Positions 1 to 8,317 are shown, counted from the stretch's first letter. The stretch: 27,604 nt of DNA from CAYVBE01 sp964448935 (GCA_964448935.1 CAYVBE010000033.1:1-27604), one strand, 5' to 3'. Notes: generated from the sequence alone by a model not told the origin. Program-made: numbers and translations.

Positions 1-22
1 CGCCGCTCACGCCCAACGACAC

Positions 23-51
23 TTGCCATGGCGCACCTCATCCCCTATATT
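23..51 (+). promoter_or_regulatory. Sigma-70-type promoter upstream of the HNH gene
   Basis: TTGCCA (23-28) and TATATT (46-51) are separated by 17 bp, close to the housekeeping consensus. Transcription would start near 58, about 40 bases before the HNH start codon. The HNH gene and the genes after it (LWP-repeat lipoprotein, MlaE, MlaD, MlaF) follow with small gaps, so this may drive the whole five-gene run. Called from hexamers and spacing only. Confidence 0.55.
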
Positions 52-99
52 TCGTGCAGGTGACTGATGGCTGCACGGACCCCATAACGAGGAAAGGCC

Positions 100-729
100 A
101 TGTCGAAGGCTGCCCTCCAGACCAGCGTTCTGGTGCTGAACAGGTCATTTGCCCCGGTCAACCTGATAACGGCCCGCCGGGCTTTTGGGCTTCTGGTGAA
201 GTCACTGGCCCAGGTGGTGGAGATCGAGGACGGCCAGGTGGGCCTGTACAACTTCGAGAACTGGCAGGAGGTCAGCGAGTTCAAGAAAGAGAACGACCTG
301 GTCGAGGAACACAGCGACTGGGTGTCCACCGTGCGCTTCGAAGTCCAGGTGCCCCGCATCATCCGCCTGCTTTTCTACAACCGTTTTCCCCGGCGCAGCG
401 TCAGCCTGAACCGGCGCAACCTCTTCGCCCGCGACGAAAACCGCTGCCAGTACTGCGGCCGGCGGTTTCCCACTTCCGAACTCAGCGTGGATCACGTCAC
501 TCCCCTGTCGCTGGGCGGGCAGACGCGGTGGGACAACGTCGTCTGCGCCTGCACGGAGTGCAATAAGAAGAAAGGCGGAAACACACCCGCCCAGGCGGGT
601 ATGGCGCTCATCCGTGCCCCCTATGAACCCGGCTTCAACCCGGTGATTCGCTTGAAGTTGAGGCGCGAGAAGTATTATTCATGGAGACAGTTCCTGGACG
701 AAGCCTATTGGTCCGTCTCCCTCGAGTGA
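100..729 (+). CDS. HNH endonuclease family protein
   Basis: The 209-residue protein carries an HNH nuclease core in its second half. Cys116 and Cys119 (CQYC) and Cys151/Cys154 (CTEC) look like a structural zinc site. Asp131-His132 in VDHVTPLSLGG are the metal and general-base positions, and Asn146-Cys149 to Asn155-Lys156 follow in the expected place. HNH proteins of this short type cut DNA, but the biological role of this stand-alone family, common as a single chromosomal gene in many bacteria, is not settled; it need not be a restriction enzyme, and no methylase lies beside it. The N-terminal ~110 residues (start SKAALQTSVLVLNRSF) are typical of the family. The start at 100 is preceded by AGGAAAGG at good spacing and by a promoter at 23-51. 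The stop lies 2 bases before the next possible start. Confidence 0.85.
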   Translation: MSKAALQTSVLVLNRSFAPVNLITARRAFGLLVKSLAQVVEIEDGQVGLYNFENWQEVSEFKKENDLVEEHSDWVSTVRFEVQVPRIIRLLFYNRFPRRSVSLNRRNLFARDENRCQYCGRRFPTSELSVDHVTPLSLGGQTRWDNVVCACTECNKKKGGNTPAQAGMALIRAPYEPGFNPVIRLKLRREKYYSWRQFLDEAYWSVSLE

Positions 730-731
730 AT

Positions 732-2363
732 ATGCCCCTCCGCGCCATGAATGCCGACGGCCGAATATCCGCCTCCATCAGCCCTCTGCCCTTCGGCCTG
801 ATCCGCCGGATGTGTGGCGTCCGCCGTCTGCTTCCCGTCTGTCTGCTGTTCGCGGTTCTGGCAACCGCCGGATGCACAACGGGCCGCGTGAACCTGTGGC
901 CCGCCTACTTCCGGGAGACGCGGCGCGTTGAGTCCGAGGACGGCCCGAAGCACCGGAGCACCACGGAAGTGCTCTACCCCTTCTTCGAGTCCCACTCGGA
1001 CGGTGAAGAGCGCTGGCATGTGGTGCGGCCACTCTACAACGCCCAGCGGGACGCGGAAGGCGAAGTGCGCGTGCAGTACCTCTGGCCGCTGGGGTTGTTC
1101 TTTGACGACGGCGACCGGGAAGTGCACTTCCGCCTCTTCCCCTTCTGGGGCTGGCACCGAACCTGGGCCGGCAGCGTCGGTAAACCCTCCGTCCACGCCC
1201 ATCTGCTGCAGCTCATCCGCTGGGGCGCCGACGCGCGCCACGGCCCGTACTTCGCGGTGTTCCCCATCGCGGGGGTCACGCACGGCGTGCTCGGGCCGAC
1301 GTGGAATTTCATACTCTTTCCCCTCTACTCGCACTACCGCCGGGGAGATTACGTCCGGCACGACTTCCCGTGGCCGGTCCTGGGGTACGGGCGGGCGGCC
1401 GAAAAGGAAGAGGAGATGTACCGCCTCTGGCCCTTCTATGTGTTTCAGCGCACCGACGACAGCCGCGGATTGTATGAGCGCCACGACCTGCTGTGGCCCT
1501 TCGTCCGCTGGGGAAAACTGGACCGCGGCGGCCGGTACTACCATCGCGTCATCGTGACGGTCCCCTTCTTCTCCACGGTCAGAACCTATGATCGGGACGA
1601 CCGCCTCATGGCCCACCGGACATCGGTTCTGGGGTTCTACTGGACCCACGACTCGCGCGAACAACCGGGACGGGAGGGTATAGCAGCCCTGTGGTCACTG
1701 TTCAAAAACACCGACTCGCCCAGGTCCGAAGAGTTCCGCATACTGCCCTTCTACTGGCGCAGCACACACTATCGCACCGCGCGCCGGGAACCAGAGAGTA
1801 GCTGGAGCCGCACCCGGGTTCTATGGCCCATACTGTGGTTCGATTCGGACAATCTGCACCCCGGCGTGCGCCACCGCGGGACCGTCGTGGCGCCCTTCTA
1901 CTGGGACTACAAGGAGACCCGGGACCCCGGTGAGCCGGAGGAGGCCGTCGGGCGCCGCATAACGCTGTGGCCCCTGGCGACCCGCGAGAAGGGCCTCGAC
2001 GGCGACGTCCACTTCTGGGTCCTCAGCCGCGGCTGGCAGGACCCGACGAAGGGCTACAAGCGCAATTACCGTGCATTCCTGGACCTCTTCCAGTATCATA
2101 GCGCGCCGGACGGACTGCGGGAGACGCGTCTGCTGTCCCGGCTATACCACCATCGGCGAGGCCCCAGGGGTCGCTATCTGAGCGTAGGAGGGCTTTTCAC
2201 GTACGACACCCGGGGCGAGGCGGTGGGAGAGGCGCAGAACTACGTTTCCCTGCTTTTCGGGCTGGTCAAGTATTCCTGGCAACAGCAGCGCGGCAGGTGG
2301 CGCCTTTTGTACGTGCCCCTGGGGCCGAAATTAACGGAGCGCGAGCATGAGCGGTCTGGTTGA
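732..2363 (+). CDS. Lipoprotein made of short LW/FP aromatic repeats; function unknown
   Basis: I do not recognise this as a named family. A hydrophobic stretch LLFAVLATAGC ends in a lipobox, so the protein is probably a lipoprotein. With the ATG at 732 the lipid cysteine is residue 48; with the in-frame ATG at 810 it is residue 22, a normal signal length, so 810 is a serious alternative start. The rest is almost entirely repeats: an aromatic-proline core such as LWPL, LFPF, LFPLY, LWPF, ILPFYW, VAPFYW recurs about every 17-26 residues, roughly 20 times, separated by charged turns rich in D, R, H and Y. This suggests a chain of beta hairpins, either a barrel or a solenoid. Its stop overlaps the MlaE start by 17 bp, so the two are probably translationally coupled, and a role at the outer membrane with the Mla lipid transporter is an inference from that position. 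Confidence 0.75.
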   Translation: MPLRAMNADGRISASISPLPFGLIRRMCGVRRLLPVCLLFAVLATAGCTTGRVNLWPAYFRETRRVESEDGPKHRSTTEVLYPFFESHSDGEERWHVVRPLYNAQRDAEGEVRVQYLWPLGLFFDDGDREVHFRLFPFWGWHRTWAGSVGKPSVHAHLLQLIRWGADARHGPYFAVFPIAGVTHGVLGPTWNFILFPLYSHYRRGDYVRHDFPWPVLGYGRAAEKEEEMYRLWPFYVFQRTDDSRGLYERHDLLWPFVRWGKLDRGGRYYHRVIVTVPFFSTVRTYDRDDRLMAHRTSVLGFYWTHDSREQPGREGIAALWSLFKNTDSPRSEEFRILPFYWRSTHYRTARREPESSWSRTRVLWPILWFDSDNLHPGVRHRGTVVAPFYWDYKETRDPGEPEEAVGRRITLWPLATREKGLDGDVHFWVLSRGWQDPTKGYKRNYRAFLDLFQYHSAPDGLRETRLLSRLYHHRRGPRGRYLSVGGLFTYDTRGEAVGEAQNYVSLLFGLVKYSWQQQRGRWRLLYVPLGPKLTEREHERSG

Positions 2364-3108
2364 GAAAGGACGCGGCATCTGCGCCGCCGCCTACGACGTG
2401 GCGGCGCTCACGCTCGACAGCATCCGGCACCTGGGCCAGGCCCTGCGCCGGCACAAGCTGCTGTTCCAACAGCTCTACGAGGTGGGCAACCGCAGCCTGC
2501 TGGTGGTCACCGTCTTCGGCGTCTTCGTCGGGCTGATCCTCGTCCTCTACACCGGCAATCAGCTCCGCCGCTTCGGGCAGGAGAGGTATGTCGGCCTGAG
2601 CGGGCTGGCCATCGTCTGGGAGTTCGGTCCCGTCTTCACCGCCTTTATCCTGGCCGGACGCATCGGCAGCGCCTACGCCGCGGAGATCGGCACGATGAAG
2701 GTCTCCGACGAGATAGACGCCCTGCGGGCCATGGGCGTGCAGCCCACCGCCTATCTGGCCGCCCCCCGGCTGCTTTCCTGCGCCGCGCTGACGCCGGCCC
2801 TTGTGACCTACGCGGACTTCTGCGCCCTCGTCGGAGGCGCCTTCATGGCGTGGGTCTACGTGCGCGTGGCCCCCAACCAGTTCTTCCAGCTCTTTTTCCA
2901 GCACCTGACGCTCAGCGAGATGCTCCGCTCCATGATAAAGGCCACTGTGTTCGGAGCTATCATTGCAATTGTGGGATGCTACCACGGCTTCAAGACCCGG
3001 GGCGGCGCGGAGGGCGTCGGCCGCAGCACCACCGCCAGCGTCGTTCACAGCCTGCTGGCCATCGTCGTGGCCGACTACCTGATCAGCAAGATTCTGCTGG
3101 CCACCTGA
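2347..3108 (+). CDS. mlaE: MlaE-family ABC transporter permease (phospholipid/MCE transport)
   Basis: The 253-residue integral membrane protein matches the MlaE permease family. The diagnostic segment is present: EFGPVFTAFILAGRIGSA followed by AAEIGTM and the coupling region DEIDALRAMGV, about residues 94-135. There are about five to six hydrophobic helices, the last at the C-terminus (SLLAIVVADYLISKILL). In characterised systems MlaE sits in the inner membrane with MlaF and an MlaD ring and moves phospholipids between inner and outer membranes. The start overlaps the preceding lipoprotein gene by 17 bp and has GGAG seven bases upstream (2336-2339). MlaD starts 49 bp downstream. No MlaB (STAS) or MlaC gene is nearby. 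Direction of transport cannot be read from sequence. Confidence 0.93.
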   Translation: MSGLVEKGRGICAAAYDVAALTLDSIRHLGQALRRHKLLFQQLYEVGNRSLLVVTVFGVFVGLILVLYTGNQLRRFGQERYVGLSGLAIVWEFGPVFTAFILAGRIGSAYAAEIGTMKVSDEIDALRAMGVQPTAYLAAPRLLSCAALTPALVTYADFCALVGGAFMAWVYVRVAPNQFFQLFFQHLTLSEMLRSMIKATVFGAIIAIVGCYHGFKTRGGAEGVGRSTTASVVHSLLAIVVADYLISKILLAT

Positions 3109-3157
3109 GCCGGTGCCGAGCGCAAGGGCGAAAAACCAGTTAAGGAGACAAGAGACG

Positions 3158-4276
3158 ATGGGACGCAAAGTACTGGTGGGCTTGCTCTTGCTGGGTGCGT
3201 TGTTCATCTTCGGCCTGGCCACGTTCTACGTGGAGAACCTCCAGTTCTACCTGGGCAAGGGATACCGCCTGCACGCCCGGTTTCCGGTGGCGCAAACCAT
3301 GAACAGGGGCGACGTCGTCCGCCTGCAGGGCGTGCCGGTGGGCACGGTGGACAGCCTGACGGTTAACACGGAGCTGACCGGCCGATACCCCGTGGAGGCC
3401 ACCCTCTGGATCCAGAGCGGCTATGAGATACGGGCCGAGGATACGGCGGTCATCCGCATGGGCTCGCTGTTCGGCGGCTATTTCGTGGCCATCGAACGGG
3501 GCGACACCGCCGCGCCCGTTCTAGAGAACGGAGATTATCTGGCCAACACGCGCGTGTCGCCCAGCATCACCCAGGTGGTTGAACGCTCTGCGGAAACCCT
3601 GGCCAGCATCCGGACGGCATTCGAGAACGTTTCCGGTCTGGTGGACAAATTTACCACCGAAGGCAGCCTGGGAGAACTGCTGCAAGACGAGGACGTCATC
3701 GCCAAAATACGCAGCACCGTGACCGACACGCAGGAGGCGGCCGAGGACATCCGCACCGCCGCCGAACGCCTGCAGGCCGGCGAGGGCGTGGTGGGCAGGC
3801 TGCTTACGGATAACCAACTGGCCACCGACCTCCAGAGCCTGACCAGGGACCTGAAGGAAACTGCCGCCAACGCACGCAACATCTCCGCCGACCTCGAAGA
3901 GGGCAAGGGAACCCTGGGGGGGCTGCTGAAGGACCCCCGGATGGCCGAGGACCTGCGCGAAACGCTGGCCGAGGCCCGCGAAGCTGTCGCCTCACTCAAG
4001 CAGTTGGCGGCCGACGTACAACAAAGCGAGGGCACGCTGTCGAGACTGCTCACCAGTGACGAGGCATACCGCAAGCTGGACGCCTCGCTGGACGACCTTA
4101 ACGAGTTTACCGCCGCCCTGAGCAGGAACGAGGGAACGCTGGCCCGCCTGATGAAAGACGATGAACTCTACGGCAAGCTGCAGCAGATCGCCGACGACCT
4201 GCAGGGCATGTTGGACACCTACCGGGAGCAGTCGCCGGTCATATCGCTGGCGGGAGCGGTTTTTGGCGCCTTTTGA
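3158..4276 (+). CDS. mlaD: MlaD-like MCE-domain protein with four-and-a-fraction 41-residue repeats
   Basis: The 372-residue protein has one N-terminal membrane helix (residues ~4-25) and one MCE domain (~35-125; RGDVVRLQGVPVGTV and SLFGGYFVAIERG are recognisable). MCE proteins form hexameric rings that carry lipids across the periplasm. The C-terminal 200 residues are predicted helix with the motif EGxLxxLL starting at residues 168, 209, 250, 291 and 325, so the spacing is exactly 41, 41, 41 and then 34. This is likely a helical extension that lengthens the tunnel. I chose the ATG at 3158 because AAGGAG lies at 3142-3147; a GTG at 3113 in the same frame would add 15 polar residues before the membrane helix. 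It ends 18 bp before MlaF. Confidence 0.92.
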   Translation: MGRKVLVGLLLLGALFIFGLATFYVENLQFYLGKGYRLHARFPVAQTMNRGDVVRLQGVPVGTVDSLTVNTELTGRYPVEATLWIQSGYEIRAEDTAVIRMGSLFGGYFVAIERGDTAAPVLENGDYLANTRVSPSITQVVERSAETLASIRTAFENVSGLVDKFTTEGSLGELLQDEDVIAKIRSTVTDTQEAAEDIRTAAERLQAGEGVVGRLLTDNQLATDLQSLTRDLKETAANARNISADLEEGKGTLGGLLKDPRMAEDLRETLAEAREAVASLKQLAADVQQSEGTLSRLLTSDEAYRKLDASLDDLNEFTAALSRNEGTLARLMKDDELYGKLQQIADDLQGMLDTYREQSPVISLAGAVFGAF

Positions 4277-4294
4277 GCATCCGGGAACAGGCAT

Positions 4295-5062
4295 ATGATC
4301 AAGGTGCGCAACCTGGTGGCGGGCTACGACAACACCGCCGTTCTGGAAGACATCTCCCTGGAGGTGAACCCCCAGGAGATAGTCGTCGTCATGGGCCAGA
4401 GCGGCTGCGGCAAGTCCACTTTCCTGCGCCACCTGATCGGCCTGCAGAAGCCCCTGTCCGGCACCGTCGAAATCGGCGAGATGAACGTCACCGAGATGAC
4501 CGAGAGGGATTACCGCTCCTTCTGCCGCAGAGTGGGCGTGCTGTTCCAGAGCGGCGGCCTGTTCAACAGCATGACCATCGGCGACAACGTGGCCTTTCCA
4601 CTGCGCGAGTACACCCGCCTCGCTGAGCCGGTCATCCGGATCGCCGCCAAGATGAAGCTGGCCCAGGTGGACCTGCGGGGGGTCGAGGACCAGATGCCCG
4701 GCGAACTGAGCGGCGGCATGAAGAAACGGGCGGGCCTGGCCCGTGCGCTGGCGCTCGATCCGTCCATCCTGTTTCTCGACGAGCCGACAACCGGGCTGGA
4801 CCCCATCATCTCGGCCGAGATAGACGAACTCATCCTCCGGCTGCGCGACCTCTACAAGGCGACAATGGTCGTGGTGGCCCACGACGTGGCCGGCAGCATG
4901 AGGGTGGCCGACCGCATAGCGCTCTTCGCGGAGGGACGCCTCCGTGCCCTGGGAACGCCGCAGGAGATCGCCGAGAGCCCGGACCCGTTTGTGCAGCGGT
5001 TCTTCCACCGCAAGGCCGGCGAGACCGATTCGGACACCGATCTGGGCGCCTACCTCTCGTAA
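4295..5062 (+). CDS. mlaF: MlaF-family ABC transporter ATP-binding protein
   Basis: The 255-residue ATPase is complete. Walker A is GQSGCGKST (34-42), the Q-loop is LFQSGGLFNSMT, the signature is LSGGMKKRAGLARAL, Walker B is ILFLDEPTTGLDP and the switch histidine is in VVAHD. The GMKKR variant of the signature and the short helical domain are typical of MlaF rather than of general importers. It would power lipid transfer through the MlaE permease encoded two genes earlier. The gene closes the operon: its stop is only 10 bp from the stop of the convergent YihY gene, with no room for a terminator of its own. The start at 4295 is the first Met and begins the usual MIKVRNL strand, though the upstream Shine-Dalgarno sequence is weak. 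Confidence 0.93.
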   Translation: MIKVRNLVAGYDNTAVLEDISLEVNPQEIVVVMGQSGCGKSTFLRHLIGLQKPLSGTVEIGEMNVTEMTERDYRSFCRRVGVLFQSGGLFNSMTIGDNVAFPLREYTRLAEPVIRIAAKMKLAQVDLRGVEDQMPGELSGGMKKRAGLARALALDPSILFLDEPTTGLDPIISAEIDELILRLRDLYKATMVVVAHDVAGSMRVADRIALFAEGRLRALGTPQEIAESPDPFVQRFFHRKAGETDSDTDLGAYLS

Positions 5063-5072
5063 GACCGACGAG

Positions 5073-7067
5073 TCACCCCTCGGACCCGCCGCGTTTTGGC
5101 CACTTGTCCCGGTCCTCCTCGCACTGCTCCAGCAGTTCGCGCATNNNNNNNNNNNNNNNNNNNNNNNNNNNNNNNNNNNNNNNNNNNNNNNNNNNNNNNN
5201 NNNNNNNNNNNNNNNNNNNNNNNNNNNNNNNNNNNNNNNNNNNNAGCTTGTCGTGGTAGCGCAGCAGGCTGACGTTCTGGATGGTGAACGATATCTCCGC
5301 GCCGAACAGCACGATCACCCACAGCAGCCACATCCAGAGCAGAAAAATGGGAATCGCGCCGAGGGAGCCGTAGATGCGCTGATACTTCACCGCGTTCTGC
5401 ACGTACAGGCCGAACAACGGGCGGGCTAACTGGATGAGCAGCGCCCCCACGAACGCCCCCCACGCGGCGCTGCGGAACTTCACGCGCGTGTGGGGCAGGA
5501 ACTTGTACAGCGCCACCAGCAGCAGCCACATGGTGACGAAAGGCAGCGCATGCTGCCCCACCGTCATCAGGACCGCCAGCACCCCCCCCATCACCGGCAC
5601 GTGCATGAGCGTGGTGGCCACGTAACTGCCCAGCCTTTCCCGCGCCCAGACCGAGGCACCGATCATCAACGGACCCAGGCATATCAGGGTCCAGAAGGAG
5701 GTGAACTTGATCCAGAACGCCCTCTTCTCCGTCACCTTCCAGATGTGGTTGAGGGTCTTCTCGATCGTGCTCAGCAGCGAGGTAGCGGTCACCAGCAGAA
5801 ACATCGTGGCCAGTATGCCGATGCGCGCGCGTCCGACCTTCTCGATGAACGAGCGCAGGTAATCGCCCACGGCCAGGCTGATGCCCTCCGCCGCCTCTCC
5901 CGCCTGTTTGCGCAGGGCCGCCTTGTAGTGCCTGCGGGCGGCCTGTTTGTCCCCCGCCTCCGTCCACAGCAGGTCCGCCAGTTCCTCGTCGGCCTCGCCC
6001 GTGTGCTCCAGCAGCAGCGTCGCGCGCTCGAAGTCCTGGATGGCGGACTCCAGCGTTTCGCGGGCCTCGGCGCCCGTCCGCTCCCGCAGGGACCGGTAAA
6101 GGTTCACCTCCCGGCGTCCCCTCCGCAGCAGCAGGTCCCCCAGGGACCGCCGCGTCTGGCGGTGCTCCTGCAGCAGGGCCGTCAGCCGGTCCCCGTCCCG
6201 CCCCCGGGCGGTCAGGATCAGGCCGTCCAGGTACGCCAGCAGAGCCTTTTCGTAAAGCTCCTTCGCTTCCACCAGCTTCTGCCCGGCCTCCGCCTCGCCG
6301 GCCGCATCCCGCTGAATGCGCGCAGCGAATGCGCGGGTGGCGACCGGGGAGTAGCCCTTTCCCTCGGCCCGCCGCAGGGCCTCCAGGGCTTCCTGGAATC
6401 CCCCGCGCCCGTGCCGGCTCATCGCCTCGCCGTAGGCCCGGTGGGCAGCGCGCATCGCCTCGTCGGTCTGCCCGCCGGTGGTGGCGGGCAAGCCGGCCGC
6501 CTTCAGATAGGCGTTGGCCGCCTCCTCGGCCAGCCCCCCCACGTGCCTGCGCAGTTCCGGCGCCGATGGCAGTGCCAGCAGGCTCATCCGGCGTCGCACC
6601 TCGGCCGGGTCGGCGTCGTGGCAAAGCGCCTCCAGGCACAGCCGCAGCGCGGTCAGCTCGTCCCCCTCCATGGCGGAGGTCTGCGCCCTGGACAACAGCT
6701 CGGCCGGGTCCTCACTCTCGATGGTCTCCAGGTCGGCCGCTTCCCGGCCCTCGGCCGGCTGTGTCCCCTCCATCAAGGGTCCGGCCAGCAGGAAATCCAG
6801 CACTACCTTCTGAGCCCTGTCCCCCAGCCCTTCGATGCTGGCGAAGGAGCGATACAGGGAGAAGGCCACCGCAAAGAGTGGAACCAGCGACAGAAGGGTC
6901 GTAAAGGTCAGTGCCGCCGCCTGCTGCAGGCAGCGGTCCCTGACCAGCTCGCGGGTGATGTAGAAGTAGAGCTTGACCTGCCACTGCGCCAGCCGAACCC
7001 ACCAGGAAACGTCGGTCGCGTCCTCCCAGTGGAACTGCTCGATCTTCTTTCGCAGGTTTTCGAACAT
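5073..7067 (-). CDS. YihY/UPF0761-family membrane protein with a ~300-residue helical insertion (interrupted by assembly gap)
   Basis: The protein has the YihY (formerly called RNase BN) family fold, an inner-membrane protein of uncertain function. The N-terminal helix motif LQQAAALTFTTLLSLVPL (~48-65) and the C-terminal helices, including YGSLGAIPIFLLWMWLLWVIVLFGAEI (~566-592), are characteristic. Between them, residues ~101-395 form a hydrophilic, alanine/leucine/arginine-rich, mostly helical region resembling TPR repeats (SAIQDFERATLLLEHTG and ARRHYKAALRKQ near its end). Ordinary family members are about 280-420 residues and have no such insert. The N run at 5145-5244 falls after residue 607; the final 23 residues read in frame across it, but the true gap length is unknown. 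The start has GGAAGGGAAG just upstream. It lies 18 bp after the DUF4432 gene, in the same operon. Confidence 0.85.
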   Translation of the reverse strand: MFENLRKKIEQFHWEDATDVSWWVRLAQWQVKLYFYITRELVRDRCLQQAAALTFTTLLSLVPLFAVAFSLYRSFASIEGLGDRAQKVVLDFLLAGPLMEGTQPAEGREAADLETIESEDPAELLSRAQTSAMEGDELTALRLCLEALCHDADPAEVRRRMSLLALPSAPELRRHVGGLAEEAANAYLKAAGLPATTGGQTDEAMRAAHRAYGEAMSRHGRGGFQEALEALRRAEGKGYSPVATRAFAARIQRDAAGEAEAGQKLVEAKELYEKALLAYLDGLILTARGRDGDRLTALLQEHRQTRRSLGDLLLRRGRREVNLYRSLRERTGAEARETLESAIQDFERATLLLEHTGEADEELADLLWTEAGDKQAARRHYKAALRKQAGEAAEGISLAVGDYLRSFIEKVGRARIGILATMFLLVTATSLLSTIEKTLNHIWKVTEKRAFWIKFTSFWTLICLGPLMIGASVWARERLGSYVATTLMHVPVMGGVLAVLMTVGQHALPFVTMWLLLVALYKFLPHTRVKFRSAAWGAFVGALLIQLARPLFGLYVQNAVKYQRIYGSLGAIPIFLLWMWLLWVIVLFGAEISFTIQNVSLLRYHDKXXXXXXXXXXXXXXXXXXXXXXXXXXXXXXXXXXMRELLEQCEEDRDKWPKRGGSEG
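5145..5244. other. Assembly gap of 100 N inside the YihY gene
   Basis: Exactly 100 N replace real sequence. A round 100 is commonly a placeholder, so the missing length may differ. It removes the segment just after the last membrane helix of the YihY-family protein. Confidence 0.98.
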
Positions 7068-7085
7068 TCTTCCCTTCCGTGCGGC

Positions 7086-8282
7086 TCACTCCGGGCAGTA
7101 TTCGGGATCGGGCTCTGTGCGTATGTCCTGCTCCTTGCCCTCCACCAGCGCCGCGATGCTCTCCCGCACCTCGGTCACGGCATCACGCCCGCAGGCCACG
7201 CCGAACGTCAGCTCGCTGCCGAACACCTCGCCGGCCTCCAGCCTTGCCAGCCTGCCCCGCTGCCGCTCGAAACCGCGGGAGTTCGGGTAATCCGTTGCAG
7301 GCTCCAGGCCCACCACGCACCCGTCCTCCTCGGCGGCCGTGTTCTTCCAGATGGTGAACGCGGGCAGGTCCGCCGTCGAGTACCGGATCGTAGCCGCCGC
7401 GTCGCCGTCCGGGGACACCAGGGCCACCAGGGTGCGCCCGTCCCCGTCGGCCAGGTTGCGCAGAAAGTAGCACTGCTCGGCGAAGCCGGCCTCGGGGGCG
7501 CCGCAGACGTGCCAGCGATCGGCGCCCTCCGCAGCCCGCTCGTCGCGCGGGCACAGATAGCCGGCCGGCGCCAGGATCTCGCTGCCCTCCCCCAGCAGGG
7601 GCACGCCGTAGTTGCAGTGGTAGAGCAGCTCCAGGTCCGAGGCGGTGGCGCTCAGGTTCTCCACCGTGTCGCTCACCGTGAACTCGCCGGAGCCGGGCAC
7701 CGTGCTCACCGTGGAGGTCAGCAGGTATGCCTCGCCGAACATCCGGGCGTCACGCACCTGCCCGGTCACCGCCAGCCGGTGCGGCGGCTCCAGCTCCACC
7801 TGCACGGTCACCCGGCAGGCCGGCGTGTTGGCAATGGTGCCGTGCAGGGGCAGCTCCACCCGCGCCTCGGCGCCGGTGTTGGTGGTCATCACGTCCTCCC
7901 CGGGCGCCCCGTGGAAGGCCAGGCCGCACCGGCAGACAAACTCCTGAAACCCCTCCAGCCACCCGAGGAGCCCGAACGCCTCTTCGTCCACGTAGGCGGG
8001 ATGAACGACCTGCTGCACCGGGCTGTCCCAACCCAGGCGGACGCCGTCCGCCTCCGCCCCCAGAATGCCCATTCCGCGCGTGGGCGCCATGCAGACGGTC
8101 AACCGCCCGTTGTCAATCTCGACCACGTCCACGCCCTCCTGCTTGCCGCCCCTGAGCGTGAATTTGTTGATGCGCCACGGCGGGGTGTCGAAGGACGGAA
8201 AGTTGTCGCTGGAGACGCCGTATGCCTCGACGGCGCAGTTGCGGCCTGCGTCCATCAGAACCTTCTCGAAATACGATGCCAT
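7086..8282 (-). CDS. DUF4432 family protein (galactose mutarotase-like fold)
   Basis: The 398-residue soluble protein resembles the DUF4432 branch of the galactose mutarotase-like (aldose 1-epimerase) superfamily. Recognisable segments are MAPTRGMGILGA (~65-76), WDSPVQQVVHP (~85-95), GLAFHGAPGE (~120-129, His124), YHCNYGVPLLGEG (~221-233, His222) and VGLEPATDYPNSR near 330. The histidines and the glutamate in GLEP correspond to positions used for sugar ring opening in the superfamily, but the substrate of DUF4432 proteins is not established, so epimerase activity is an inference. The start is fixed by a strong GGAGGAAACAGC before the ATG at 8282; an in-frame extension to 8357 would run through the end of the ubiB gene. 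It follows ubiB by 35 bp and precedes the YihY gene by 18 bp. Confidence 0.85.
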   Translation of the reverse strand: MASYFEKVLMDAGRNCAVEAYGVSSDNFPSFDTPPWRINKFTLRGGKQEGVDVVEIDNGRLTVCMAPTRGMGILGAEADGVRLGWDSPVQQVVHPAYVDEEAFGLLGWLEGFQEFVCRCGLAFHGAPGEDVMTTNTGAEARVELPLHGTIANTPACRVTVQVELEPPHRLAVTGQVRDARMFGEAYLLTSTVSTVPGSGEFTVSDTVENLSATASDLELLYHCNYGVPLLGEGSEILAPAGYLCPRDERAAEGADRWHVCGAPEAGFAEQCYFLRNLADGDGRTLVALVSPDGDAAATIRYSTADLPAFTIWKNTAAEEDGCVVGLEPATDYPNSRGFERQRGRLARLEAGEVFGSELTFGVACGRDAVTEVRESIAALVEGKEQDIRTEPDPEYCPE

Positions 8283-8317
8283 GCTGTTTCCTCCCGGAGG
8301 TCTTGCCCCGGCCCGTA

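Noticed and set aside
8283..8317. Inverted CCTCC/GGAGG near the DUF4432 ribosome-binding site
   Set aside because: The loop would be a single base, so a hairpin that hides the site cannot form.
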